From: Amycolatopsis sp. NBC_01488
GTDB taxonomy: Bacteria; Actinomycetota; Actinomycetes; Mycobacteriales; Pseudonocardiaceae
DNA length: 64,000 nucleotides
Assembly (NCBI RefSeq): GCF_036227105.1
Contig: NZ_CP109434.1
Span: 5,365,001 to 5,429,000, forward strand
Reading direction: 5' to 3'
The translations under genes were made by a program, and so were the position numbers. The notes beneath the pieces were generated by a model. It searched no databases and was not told the DNA's origin. It worked only from the letters and a program-made list of their open reading frames with translations. Position 1 is the first letter of the stretch, and each line of letters begins with the position of its first letter. This document shows, one piece after another, positions 52,454 to 61,415 of the stretch.

Positions 52454-53952
52454 TCGTGCTCAGCCTGGCCGAGATCGCCGACGTCGTCGGCGGCCGGCTG
52501 CACCGCGCCGACGCGGGCGCCCAGGTGACCGGCAGCGTGGAGTTCGACACCCGGAAGCTCACGCCGGGCGGCCTGTTCGTCGCCCTGCCCGGGGAGAAGG
52601 TCGACGGCCACGACTTCGCCGCGCAGGCCGTCGAAGCCGGCGCGGTCGCCGTGCTGGCCGCCCGCGAGGTCGACGCGCCCGCGATCGTCGTGCCGCCGCT
52701 CGCGGCGGGCGAGGCCCACGAGCGGTCGGTCGCGCTGACCGGCGACAAGGACGGCTCCGGCGCCGCGGTGCTGGCCGCGCTGGGCAAGCTGGCCCGGTTC
52801 GTCGTGCAGCGCCTGGCCGAGGGCACCCTGACCGTCGTCGGCGTCACGGGCTCATCCGGCAAGACGTCGACGAAGGACCTGATCGCCCAGCTGCTCGAGC
52901 CGCTCGGCCCGACGGTCGCGCCGCCCGGGTCGTTCAACAACGAGCTGGGCCACCCCTGGACGGCGTTGCGTGCCGACGCCGGGACCCGGCACCTGGTGCT
53001 GGAGCTCTCGGCCCGCGGGCCCGGCCACATCGCCCACCTCGCCGAGATCGCCCCGCCGCGGATCGGCGCGGTGCTCAACGTCGGCAGCGCGCACGTCGGC
53101 GAGTTCGGCTCGCGCGAAGGCATCGCGAAGACCAAGGGCGAGCTGGTCGAGGCGCTGCCCGAGGACGGCGTCGCCGTGCTCAACGCCGACGACCCGCTGG
53201 TCAGCGCCATGGCGAGCCGCACGAAGGCCCGCGTCGTGTTCTTCGGCGAGAGTGCGTCCGCCCAGGTCAGGGCGACCGGCATCACGCTCGACGACCAAGC
53301 CCGCGCGTCCTTCCGGCTGGTCACCCCGGCGGGGGAGGCGGACGTGCGGCTGCCGCTGCACGGCGAGCACCACGTGAGCAACGCCCTCGCCGCCGCCGCG
53401 ATCGCGCTGGAGCTGGGCTCGTCGCCGGACGAGGTCGCCGCGCGGCTGTCGGCCGTCGAGCGGCGCTCGGCGCGGCGCATGGAGGTCGTCACGCGGCCCG
53501 ACGGCGTCACGATCCTCAACGACTCCTTCAACGCCAACCCCGAGTCGATGCGGGCCGGCCTGAAGGCCCTCGCGGCGATGACGCGGGAGTCCGGCCGCCG
53601 GTCCTGGGCCGTGCTCGGCGTGATGGGCGAGCTCGGCGCGGACGCCGTCACCGCCCACGACGAGATCGGCCGCCTGGTCGTCCGGCTCAACATCGCCAAG
53701 CTCGTCGTGATCGGCCCCGAGGCGGCGGCCATGCACCAGGGCGCGCACCAGGAGGGCTCCTGGGGCGAGGAATCCACTCTGGTACCCGACGTCGGGGCCG
53801 CGATCGCTCTGCTGCATGATCAGCTCCGTCCCGGGGACGTCGTGCTGGTCAAGGCCTCCAAGGCGGCCGGCCTCTGGCGGGTCGCCGAAGCGCTGCTCGA
53901 ACCCCGGGAAACCGACAACTCCGAAGAACGCTCGAACGGTGGTGACGCGTGA
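52450..53952 (+). CDS. murF: UDP-MurNAc-tripeptide:D-Ala-D-Ala ligase
   Basis: The 500-residue ligase completes the pentapeptide precursor. GVTGSSGKTSTKDL (ATP loop), LELSARGPGHIAHLAEI, NVGSAHVGEFGSREGIA and the later LNDSFNANPESM are the family motifs. The N-terminal domain begins LSLAEIADVVGGRL. GTG start overlapping the murE stop (GTGA); its own stop overlaps mraY, so these genes are tightly coupled. Confidence 0.95.
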   Translation: MIVLSLAEIADVVGGRLHRADAGAQVTGSVEFDTRKLTPGGLFVALPGEKVDGHDFAAQAVEAGAVAVLAAREVDAPAIVVPPLAAGEAHERSVALTGDKDGSGAAVLAALGKLARFVVQRLAEGTLTVVGVTGSSGKTSTKDLIAQLLEPLGPTVAPPGSFNNELGHPWTALRADAGTRHLVLELSARGPGHIAHLAEIAPPRIGAVLNVGSAHVGEFGSREGIAKTKGELVEALPEDGVAVLNADDPLVSAMASRTKARVVFFGESASAQVRATGITLDDQARASFRLVTPAGEADVRLPLHGEHHVSNALAAAAIALELGSSPDEVAARLSAVERRSARRMEVVTRPDGVTILNDSFNANPESMRAGLKALAAMTRESGRRSWAVLGVMGELGADAVTAHDEIGRLVVRLNIAKLVVIGPEAAAMHQGAHQEGSWGEESTLVPDVGAAIALLHDQLRPGDVVLVKASKAAGLWRVAEALLEPRETDNSEERSNGGDA

Positions 53953-55031
53953 TCAGCATCCTGATCGCGGCCGCGGCGGGCCTGCTGATCTCCATCCTGC
54001 TCACGCCGTACCTGATCCGGGTGTTCTCCCGGCAGGGCTTCGGCCAGGAGATCCGTGAAGAAGGCCCGCAGGGACACAAGTCCAAGCGCGGTACCCCGAC
54101 CATGGGCGGTGTCGCGATCATCATCGCGATGGTCGTCGGGTACTTCGCCGCGCACTTGATCAACTGGATGTTCAACTCCCGCAGCGGCGCGCCGACGGCC
54201 TCCGGGCTGCTCGTGCTGATGCTCGCGGTGGGCCTGGGGATCGTCGGGTTCCTCGACGACTTCATCAAGATCCGCAAGCAGCGCAACCTGGGCCTGAACA
54301 AGACCGCGAAGCTGGTCGGCCAGCTGGTGGTCACGATCGCGTTCGCGGTGCTGGCGCTGAACTTCGCCGACTCGCGCGGCATCACGCCGGCGTCGGTGAG
54401 CCTGTCCTACGTCCGCGACCTCGCGCTGATCACCTTCCCCGCGGTGTTCTTCGTGATCTTCTGCTACATCGTGATCTCCGGCTGGTCGAACGCGGTGAAC
54501 TTCACCGACGGCCTCGACGGCCTGGCCGGCGGCTCGGCGGCGATGGTGCTCGCGACCTACGTCGTCATCGCGTTCTGGCAAGAGCGGCTCAACTGCGCCA
54601 ACGGCCCGGCGCCCGCCTGCTACGACGTCCGCGACCCGCTCGACCTGGCGGTGGTCGCCGCCGCGGCCACCGGCGCCTGCGTCGGGTTCCTCTGGTGGAA
54701 CGCGGCCCCGGCCAAGATCTTCATGGGCGACACCGGCTCGCTCGCCCTCGGCGGCCTGGTCGCCGGGCTGTCCATGACCACCCGCACCGAGCTGCTCGCC
54801 ATCGTCATCGGCGGCCTGTTCATGGTCGAGATGATCTCGGTGGTCGCGCAGATCGCGGTGTTCCGGACGACCCGGCGAAGGCTGTTCCGGATGGCGCCCT
54901 TCCACCACCACTTCGAACTCGCCGGGTGGGCGGAAACCACGGTGATCATCCGGTTCTGGCTGCTCTCGGCCATCTGCTGCATGTTCGGGCTCGGTCTGTT
55001 CTACAGCGAGCAGCTGGGCTTCGGAGGCTGA
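53949..55031 (+). CDS. mraY: Phospho-MurNAc-pentapeptide transferase
   Basis: The 360-residue membrane enzyme moves phospho-MurNAc-pentapeptide to undecaprenyl phosphate, making lipid I. About ten helices are present, with GFLDDFIKI (metal-binding Asp pair), NFTDGLDGLAGG, GDTGSLALGG and the HHHFELAGW motif on cytoplasmic loops. GTG start overlapping murF. Confidence 0.96.
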   Translation: MISILIAAAAGLLISILLTPYLIRVFSRQGFGQEIREEGPQGHKSKRGTPTMGGVAIIIAMVVGYFAAHLINWMFNSRSGAPTASGLLVLMLAVGLGIVGFLDDFIKIRKQRNLGLNKTAKLVGQLVVTIAFAVLALNFADSRGITPASVSLSYVRDLALITFPAVFFVIFCYIVISGWSNAVNFTDGLDGLAGGSAAMVLATYVVIAFWQERLNCANGPAPACYDVRDPLDLAVVAAAATGACVGFLWWNAAPAKIFMGDTGSLALGGLVAGLSMTTRTELLAIVIGGLFMVEMISVVAQIAVFRTTRRRLFRMAPFHHHFELAGWAETTVIIRFWLLSAICCMFGLGLFYSEQLGFGG

Positions 55032-55033
55032 CG

Positions 55034-56440
55034 TTGGAGATCTCCGGTCGTCACGTTCTCGTCGCCGGGGCCGGGGTCACCGGCAAGTCGGTCGTGCCCG
55101 TGCTGGTCGAGCTGGGCGCGCGCGTCACCGTCACCGATGGAAACGCCGAGCGCCTGGCCGAGCTGGCGGGGCTGGGCGCCGAGCTGGTCCCGGGCCTGAC
55201 CGAGCCGCCTTCGGACGTCGTCCTCGTCGTCACCAGCCCCGGCTGGCGGCCGACGTCACCGCTGCTGGTCGCCGCCGCCGAGGCGGGGGTCGAGGTGATC
55301 GGCGACGTCGAGCTGGCCTGGCGAGTTGGTCAGCTTCGCGAGCACCCGCCGTCGTGGCTGGTGGTCACCGGCACCAACGGCAAGACGACCACCGTCGGCA
55401 TGCTCGAGTCGATCCTCAAGTCGGCCGGCAGCAACGCCGTGGCCTGCGGGAACATCGGCTACGCGGCCCTCGACGCGGTCCGCGCGGGCTACGACGTGCT
55501 GGCCGTCGAGCTGTCGAGCTTCCAGCTGCACTGGTCCTCGACGCTGGCCCCGGACGCAGCCGTGGTGCTCAACCTGGCCGAGGACCACATCGACTGGCAC
55601 GGCTCGATGCCCGAGTACGCGGCCGCGAAGGGGCGCGTCTACACCCGCGCCAAGGTCGCGGTGCACAACGCCGACGACGACTGGTCCACGCGCATCGCCG
55701 AGGCGCACGCGCCCGAGCGCGCCCGCCGCGTCGGCTTCCGGCTCGACACCCCGCGGGCCGGAGAGCTGGGGATCGTCGAAGACCTGCTGGTCGACCGTGC
55801 TTTCGTCGCCGACCCGGCCACCAGCGCCGAGGAGCTGGCCACCCTCTCCGACGTCCGCCCGGCGGGCCCGCACAACGTTTCGAACGCCCTGGCCGCGGCC
55901 GCGCTGGCCCGCGCCCACGGCGTCTCGCCGGAGGCCGTGCTGAAGGGGCTGCGCGAGTACCAGCCGGCCCCGCACCGGGCCGTCGAGGTGGCCGAGGTCG
56001 CCGGGGTCCGGTACGTCAACGACTCGAAGGCGACCAACCCGCACGCGGCCGCCGGGTCCCTGCGGGCGCACGAGTCGATCGTGTGGATCGCCGGGGGCCA
56101 GCTCAAGGGCGCCTCGGTCGACGAACTCGTGCGCAGCGTCGCCGGCCGCCTGCGCGGGGTCGTGCTCCTCGGCGTCGATTCACCCGTGATCGCCGCCGCG
56201 GTCGCGCGACACGCGCCGGATGTCCCGGTGAACAGCCTCCGTCCGGGTGACCATGAACCCATGACTGCGGCGGTGAGTGCGGCCAGCGCGATGGCCCGGC
56301 CAGGTGACGTGGTGCTGCTGGCACCCGCCGCGGCGTCGTTGGACATGTTCTCGAGCTACGGCGAGCGCGGCGACGCGTTCACCGCGGCCGTGCACGTCCT
56401 CCGCGACGACGCAGCGGGGGAGCCGAGTGCCGGTCACTGA
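55034..56440 (+). CDS. murD: UDP-MurNAc-L-alanine:D-glutamate ligase
   Basis: The 468-residue ligase adds D-glutamate. It has the N-terminal Rossmann motif VLVAGAGVTGKSVV, the ATP loop VTGTNGKTTTVGML, LNLAEDHIDWHG and VRYVNDSKATNPHAA. The TTG start is 2 bp after mraY. The 3' end overlaps ftsW by 14 bp. Its order between mraY and ftsW is standard for the dcw cluster. Confidence 0.95.
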   Translation: MEISGRHVLVAGAGVTGKSVVPVLVELGARVTVTDGNAERLAELAGLGAELVPGLTEPPSDVVLVVTSPGWRPTSPLLVAAAEAGVEVIGDVELAWRVGQLREHPPSWLVVTGTNGKTTTVGMLESILKSAGSNAVACGNIGYAALDAVRAGYDVLAVELSSFQLHWSSTLAPDAAVVLNLAEDHIDWHGSMPEYAAAKGRVYTRAKVAVHNADDDWSTRIAEAHAPERARRVGFRLDTPRAGELGIVEDLLVDRAFVADPATSAEELATLSDVRPAGPHNVSNALAAAALARAHGVSPEAVLKGLREYQPAPHRAVEVAEVAGVRYVNDSKATNPHAAAGSLRAHESIVWIAGGQLKGASVDELVRSVAGRLRGVVLLGVDSPVIAAAVARHAPDVPVNSLRPGDHEPMTAAVSAASAMARPGDVVLLAPAAASLDMFSSYGERGDAFTAAVHVLRDDAAGEPSAGH

Positions 56441-57938
56441 GCCCAAGACGCCCCAGCCCCGGGAGACGCCGAAGCGGCCGCGCCGCGAGCGCAAGGAGAG
56501 CGGGTTCGTCGCCTTCCGGACGGCGCTCACCGCGTGGCTCTCGCGCCCGCTCGCGTCGTTCCACCTCGTGCTCGCCCTCACCGGCGTGCTCACCGTCATC
56601 GGTGCCGTCATGGTGCTGTCGGCGTCGTCGGTCGCGTCCTACGACCCGAAGACCGGCAGCGGGGTCTACTCGCTGTTCGTCAAGCACCTCGTGTTCGTCG
56701 CGATCGGCTCGGTCGTGTTCTGGCTGGGGCTGCGGGTCAAGCTGGAGCGGATCCGCGCGATGTCGGCCACCGCGACGGTCGTCTGCCTCGGCCTGCTCGT
56801 CCTCGTGCTCACCCCGCTCGGCACGACGGTCAACGGCTCGCAGGGCTGGTTCAAGCTCGGCGAGTTCACCTTCCAGCCGGTGGAGGCCGCGAAGGTCGCG
56901 CTGGCTTTCTGGGGCGCGCACATCCTGGTGATCAAGTACAACGTGATCCACCAGTGGCGGCACCTGCTGGTCCCGGTCGTGCCGATCGCGCTGCTGATGT
57001 TCGCCCTGGTCATGCTGCAACCGGACCTCGGCGGCACGGTCACCCTCGCCGTCGTGCTGCTGGCGCTGCTGTGGTTCGCCGGCGCCCCGAAACGGCTGTT
57101 CGGCGTGATCCTCGCGGGCGGGCTCGCCGGCGTGCTCGTGCTCGCCCTCATCGCGCCCTACCGGCTCGCCCGCGTCATGTCGTTCCTCTCGCCGGACGCC
57201 GACACCACCGCCGAGGGCTTCCAGGCCAACCAGGCCAAGCTGGCGCTCGCCGACGGTGGGTTCCTGGGCAAGGGGCTCGGCCAGGGCGCGTCCAACTGGG
57301 GCTACCTGCCGAACGTGCAGAACGACTTCATCTTCGCCCTGATCGGCGAGGAGCTCGGGCTGATCGGCTGCGTCGTCGTGCTCGCCCTGTTCGCCGCGGT
57401 CGCCGTCGTGGGCCTGCGGATCGCCACCCGCAACATCGACCCGTGGATCCGGATCGTCTCCGGCACGCTGACGGTGTTCCTGGTGGCGCAGGCCGGCATC
57501 AACATCGGCTACGTCGTCGGCCTGCTGCCGGTCACCGGCGTCACGCTGCCGCTGATCTCCTACGGCGGGACGTCGCTGGTGATCACCATGCTCATCATGG
57601 GGGTGCTCGCGAACGCCGCCCGGCACGAACCGGAGGCGGTGGCCGCGCTGCGCACCCAGGGGCCGGGTAAGTTCGGACGCCTGCTGCGGCTGCCCGCGCC
57701 CGATCCGTACCGCCCGCCCGCCACCCGCAAGGGGGCGGCGCGCACCGGGGCGAAGGCGGCCAGGCCCGCGCCCCGTGCGGCGCGGCCCGCCCCGGCGCAG
57801 GAACGACGCAGGTCGGTCCGCGAACCGGTGCGCCGCAGCGCGGCACGGACGAGCACGGCCACGTCTCGCGGCGGGGCCGCGCGGACAACAGCGAGCCGTG
57901 GTACCCGGAGTACCGCGAACCGGAGAGGTCATTGGTGA
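56427..57938 (+). CDS. ftsW: Septal peptidoglycan glycosyltransferase (SEDS family)
   Basis: The 503-residue protein has ten helices and the SEDS motifs VEAAKVALAFWGAHI, MLQPDLGGT, NVQNDFIFALIGEELGL and LPLISYGGTSLV. It polymerises lipid II at the septum together with PbpB. The C-terminal tail (about 85 residues) is rich in Arg, Ala and Pro, likely a cytoplasmic contact site. GTG start inside the murD 3' end. Confidence 0.94.
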   Translation: MPVTEPKTPQPRETPKRPRRERKESGFVAFRTALTAWLSRPLASFHLVLALTGVLTVIGAVMVLSASSVASYDPKTGSGVYSLFVKHLVFVAIGSVVFWLGLRVKLERIRAMSATATVVCLGLLVLVLTPLGTTVNGSQGWFKLGEFTFQPVEAAKVALAFWGAHILVIKYNVIHQWRHLLVPVVPIALLMFALVMLQPDLGGTVTLAVVLLALLWFAGAPKRLFGVILAGGLAGVLVLALIAPYRLARVMSFLSPDADTTAEGFQANQAKLALADGGFLGKGLGQGASNWGYLPNVQNDFIFALIGEELGLIGCVVVLALFAAVAVVGLRIATRNIDPWIRIVSGTLTVFLVAQAGINIGYVVGLLPVTGVTLPLISYGGTSLVITMLIMGVLANAARHEPEAVAALRTQGPGKFGRLLRLPAPDPYRPPATRKGAARTGAKAARPAPRAARPAPAQERRRSVREPVRRSAARTSTATSRGGAARTTASRGTRSTANRRGHW

Positions 57939-59059
57939 GTAAGCCCGTCAAGGGAGCCGAGCGAGCCGCCTCGGGCAGAGGGCCCGTGGTCGTGGTCGCC
58001 GGAGGTGGCACCGCAGGACACATCGAACCCGCCCTCGCCCTGGCCGACGCCGTCAAGCGGCTGCGCCCGGACGCGACGGTCGTCGCGCTGGGCACCGAGC
58101 GCGGCCTGGAGAACAAGCTCGTCCCGGCCCGCGGCTACGAGCTGGCGCTGATCCCGCCCGTGCCGCTGCCGCGCAAGCCGACGCCGGAGCTGCTGCGGCT
58201 GCCACTGAGGGTGCGCGACTCGGTCCGCAAGACCCGCGAGGTGCTGGACCGGGTCGGCGCGGACGTCGTCGTCGGCTTCGGCGGCTACGTCGCCCTGCCG
58301 GCCTACCTGGCCGCGCGCGGGCGCGTCCCGATCGTCGTCCACGAGGCCAATCAGTCGCCCGGCCTGGCGAACAAGGTGGGCGCGCGGTTCGCCGCGCGCG
58401 TCGCCGTCGCCGTTCCGGGCACTCCGCTGCCGAAGGCCGAAGTCGTCGGGATCCCGCTGCGGCGGTCGATCACGTCGCTCGACCGCGCCGCGCTGCGCGC
58501 CGAGGCCCGCGCGCACTTCGGGCTGGACCCGGACGCGCCGACGCTGCTCGTGTTCGGCGGGTCGCAGGGCGCGCAGTCGATCAACGCCGCGGTGTCCGGC
58601 GCGGCCAAGGACCTGGCCGACGCCGGGGTCGGCGTGCTGCACGCGCACGGCCCGAAGAACACGCTGGTCGTCCAGGAGTTCCCGGGCAAGCCGGCCTACG
58701 TGCCGGTGCCGTACCTGGAGCGGATGGACCTGGCCTACGCGGCGGCCGACGTCGCGATCTGCCGCTCGGGCGCGATGACCGTCGCCGAGGTGACCTCGGT
58801 CGGGCTGCCCGCGGTGTTCGTCCCGCTGCCCATCGGCAACGGCGAGCAGGCCACCAACGCCCGGCCGGCGGTCGACGCCGGGGCCGCGCTGATGGTCGAC
58901 GACGCCGACTTGACCCCGGCCAAGGTCGCCGAGCTGGTGATCCCGCTGGTCACCGACGCGGACCGGGTCGCGAAGATGGGCGCGGCCGCGGTCGGCATGG
59001 GCCACCGCGAGGCCGACGAGACCCTCGCCCGCATCGTTTTGGAGGCCGCCGGTGCCTGA
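57935..59059 (+). CDS. murG: UDP-GlcNAc--MurNAc-pentapeptide-lipid GlcNAc transferase
   Basis: The 374-residue peripheral enzyme makes lipid II from lipid I. VVVAGGGTAGHIEPALALADA is the N-terminal GT-B loop; FGGYVALPAYLAA, HEANQSPGLAN and FGGSQGAQSIN follow. The GTG at 57935 overlaps the ftsW stop (GTGA) behind a GGAGAGG site; the TTG at 57932 is an alternative. Confidence 0.95.
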   Translation: MSKPVKGAERAASGRGPVVVVAGGGTAGHIEPALALADAVKRLRPDATVVALGTERGLENKLVPARGYELALIPPVPLPRKPTPELLRLPLRVRDSVRKTREVLDRVGADVVVGFGGYVALPAYLAARGRVPIVVHEANQSPGLANKVGARFAARVAVAVPGTPLPKAEVVGIPLRRSITSLDRAALRAEARAHFGLDPDAPTLLVFGGSQGAQSINAAVSGAAKDLADAGVGVLHAHGPKNTLVVQEFPGKPAYVPVPYLERMDLAYAAADVAICRSGAMTVAEVTSVGLPAVFVPLPIGNGEQATNARPAVDAGAALMVDDADLTPAKVAELVIPLVTDADRVAKMGAAAVGMGHREADETLARIVLEAAGA

Positions 59060-60449
59060 GTTGCCTGAAGAGCTGCGCCGGGCGCACCTGATCGGGATCG
59101 GCGGCGCCGGCATGTCCGGCATCGCCCGGATCCTGCTGGCGCGCGGGGCTTTCGTGTCGGGCTCGGACGCCAAGGAGTCGCGGGCGCTGCTGTCGTTGCG
59201 CGCGCAGGGTGCCGAGTTGTTCGTCGGCCAGAGCGCCGCGAACCTCTCGGCGCTGGCCGAGCCGCCGTCCGCCGTGGTCGTCTCGACGGCGATCAAGGAG
59301 ACGAACCCCGAGCTGGTCGCGGCGCGCGCCGCCGGGATCCCGGTGCTGCACCGCGCGGAGGCGCTGGCCGGGCTGATGGCGGGCCACCGCGTCGCCTGCA
59401 TCGCGGGCACGCACGGCAAGACGTCGACGACGTCGATGCTCACCGTGGCACTGCAGCACTGCCGGCTCGACCCGTCGTTCGCCATCGGCGGCGACCTCAA
59501 CGAGTCCGGCGCCAACGCCCACCACGGCGAGGGCGGCATCTTCGTCGCCGAGGCCGACGAGAGCGACGGCTCGTTCCTGGCCTACTCGCCGTCGGTCGCG
59601 GTCGTGACGAACATCGAGCCGGACCACCTGGACCACCACGGCACGGCCGAGGCCTACACGAAGGTGTTCACCGAGTTCGTCGGCCGGATCGTGCCGGGCG
59701 GGTTGCTGATCGTCTGCGGTGACGACCCCGCGGCCGACGAGCTGGGCAAGCAGGCGTCGGAGCTGGGAGTGCGGGTCCGTCGCTACGGCCGCACGGTGAC
59801 CGACTCCGGCGACGCACGCGTCCTGGACTACGCCCCGGCGCCGGACGGCGGCGTCGTGCAGCTCCTGCTGGACGGCTCGGAGCTGTCGGTGCGGGTCGCC
59901 GTGCCCGGTGAGCACATGGCGTTGAACGCCGTCGCGGCGCTGCTCGCCGGGATCGAGCTGGGCGCGCCCGCGGCCGACCTGGCGGACGGGCTCGCGGCGT
60001 TCGGCGGCGTGCGGCGCCGGTTCGAGTTCAAGGGCCGGGCCGGCGACGTCCGCGTCTACGACGACTACGCCCACCACCCGACCGAGGTGTCCGCGCAGCT
60101 GCGCGCGGTGCGGACGGCGGCCGGGTCCGGGCGGGTGATCGTGGTGTTCCAGCCGCACCTGTACTCGCGGACCAAGACGTTCTCGGCGGAGTTCGCCGAC
60201 GCGCTGTCGCACGCCGACGAGGTCGTCGTGCTGGACGTCTACGGCGCGCGCGAGGAACCGGAGCCGGGCGTGACGGGCGCGCTGATCGCCGACGCGGTGA
60301 CCGTGCCGGTGCACTACCAGCCCGCGTTCGACGTCGCCGCCGGCCTGGTGGCGGGCCTCGCGCGCCCGGGCGACCTCGTCGTCACCATGGGCGCCGGGGA
60401 CGTGACGCAGCTGGGGCCGGAGATCCTCGCCGAGCTGGACAAGCGCTGA
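59052..60449 (+). CDS. murC: UDP-MurNAc:L-alanine ligase
   Basis: The 465-residue ligase starts the stem peptide. It has LIGIGGAGMSGIARILL, the ATP loop IAGTHGKTSTTSML, FVAEADESDGSFL, NIEPDHLDHHG and YDDYAHHPTEVSA. GTG start overlapping murG by 8 bp. Directly followed by ftsQ (4-bp gap). Confidence 0.96.
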   Translation: MPELPEELRRAHLIGIGGAGMSGIARILLARGAFVSGSDAKESRALLSLRAQGAELFVGQSAANLSALAEPPSAVVVSTAIKETNPELVAARAAGIPVLHRAEALAGLMAGHRVACIAGTHGKTSTTSMLTVALQHCRLDPSFAIGGDLNESGANAHHGEGGIFVAEADESDGSFLAYSPSVAVVTNIEPDHLDHHGTAEAYTKVFTEFVGRIVPGGLLIVCGDDPAADELGKQASELGVRVRRYGRTVTDSGDARVLDYAPAPDGGVVQLLLDGSELSVRVAVPGEHMALNAVAALLAGIELGAPAADLADGLAAFGGVRRRFEFKGRAGDVRVYDDYAHHPTEVSAQLRAVRTAAGSGRVIVVFQPHLYSRTKTFSAEFADALSHADEVVVLDVYGAREEPEPGVTGALIADAVTVPVHYQPAFDVAAGLVAGLARPGDLVVTMGAGDVTQLGPEILAELDKR

Positions 60450-60453
60450 GCCG

Positions 60454-61338
60454 ATGAGTCCGACCAGGGAACGCCGCCGTCCGTCCGAAGAGGACGAACG
60501 GGAGCGCGCTGCCCTGGCGCGGGAACGCCGCCGTCCGTCCGAAGAGGACGAACGGGAGCGCGCTGCCCTGGCGCGGGAACGCCGGGGGCGGCGGTCGGAA
60601 GAAGAACGCCGCCGCACCCGCGCGGCCACGCGCCCCACGCCGCGCACCCGGCCCCACCGGCGGGTCGAGATCCGCCGCCGGTGGGTGGCGCTGCTCTCGG
60701 TGCTGACCGTGATCGCCTTGGTGTACCTGCTGTTCTTCAGCTCGATGCTCGGGGCGAAGGACGTCTCGGTCAGCGGCTCGCGCACGGTGTCCGCCGACCA
60801 GATCCGCGCGGTGGCGGCGGTGCCGCTGGACAAGCCAATGCTGCGGCTGAGCACCGACGACATCCGCGACCGGGTGGCCGCGATGCCGGGCATCGCGACG
60901 GTCGAGGTCTCGCGGTCGTGGCCGAACACGGTCGAGATCACGGTGACCGAGCGGACGGCGATCGCGTTCTTCGACAGCGGCCCGGGCGGCGACGGCGTCC
61001 ACCTCGTCGACGGCGGCGGCGTGGTGTTCAAGACGGTGCCTGCGCGGCCTGCGGGGTTGCCGGAACTCAAGCTGCCGAAGGTGTCGGCGGACGACCCGGT
61101 GACGCGCGCGGTGACGGCGGTGCTCGGGGTGATCCCGGAGCAGCTGCTGAAGCAGGTCACGACGGCCACGGCGAAGACCCCGGCGAGCGTCGAGTTCACG
61201 CTGTCGAGCGGGAAGATCGTCCGCTGGGGAACGGCGGAGCAGACCGACCGCAAGGCCAAGGTCCTGGCGGCCCTGCTCACCCAGGACGGCAAGGTCTACG
61301 ACGTCGCGGCGCCCGAGCTGCCGACCATCACTTCCTGA
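60454..61338 (+). CDS. ftsQ: Divisome protein FtsQ with duplicated N-terminal segment
   Basis: The 294-residue bitopic protein has a charged cytoplasmic part of 75 residues, one membrane helix (WVALLSVLTVIALVYLLFF), a POTRA domain (DVSVSGSRTVSADQIRAVA to about residue 165) and the FtsQ beta domain. It links FtsL/FtsB to the divisome. The first 45 residues contain an exact repeat of 18 residues (ERRRPSEEDERERAALAR twice) encoded by a perfect 54-bp DNA duplication. Confidence 0.9.
   Translation: MSPTRERRRPSEEDERERAALARERRRPSEEDERERAALARERRGRRSEEERRRTRAATRPTPRTRPHRRVEIRRRWVALLSVLTVIALVYLLFFSSMLGAKDVSVSGSRTVSADQIRAVAAVPLDKPMLRLSTDDIRDRVAAMPGIATVEVSRSWPNTVEITVTERTAIAFFDSGPGGDGVHLVDGGGVVFKTVPARPAGLPELKLPKVSADDPVTRAVTAVLGVIPEQLLKQVTTATAKTPASVEFTLSSGKIVRWGTAEQTDRKAKVLAALLTQDGKVYDVAAPELPTITS
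60467..60574 (+). repeat. Perfect 54-bp tandem duplication in ftsQ
   Basis: Copies at 60467-60520 and 60521-60574 are identical; the first bases of a third copy follow at 60575. The length is a multiple of three, so the frame is kept. Confidence 0.95.
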
Positions 61339-61366
61339 CTTTCTGTAATTCGCGTGCCCTCGGCTT

Positions 61367-61400
61367 CTCGTATGGCGTACGATCTCGTACGGCATACGAG
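61367..61400. promoter_or_regulatory. 34-bp palindromic operator upstream of the NmrA-like gene
   Basis: Two 17-bp arms centred at 61383.5 pair at 15 of 17 positions. CTCGTATG and CATACGAG form the outer ends, and CGTAC is repeated inside. Size and symmetry suit a TetR-type regulator. It lies 16 bp before the start codon and 28 bp after ftsQ. Confidence 0.7.
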
Positions 61401-61415
61401 AACGAGGAGGGTGTC

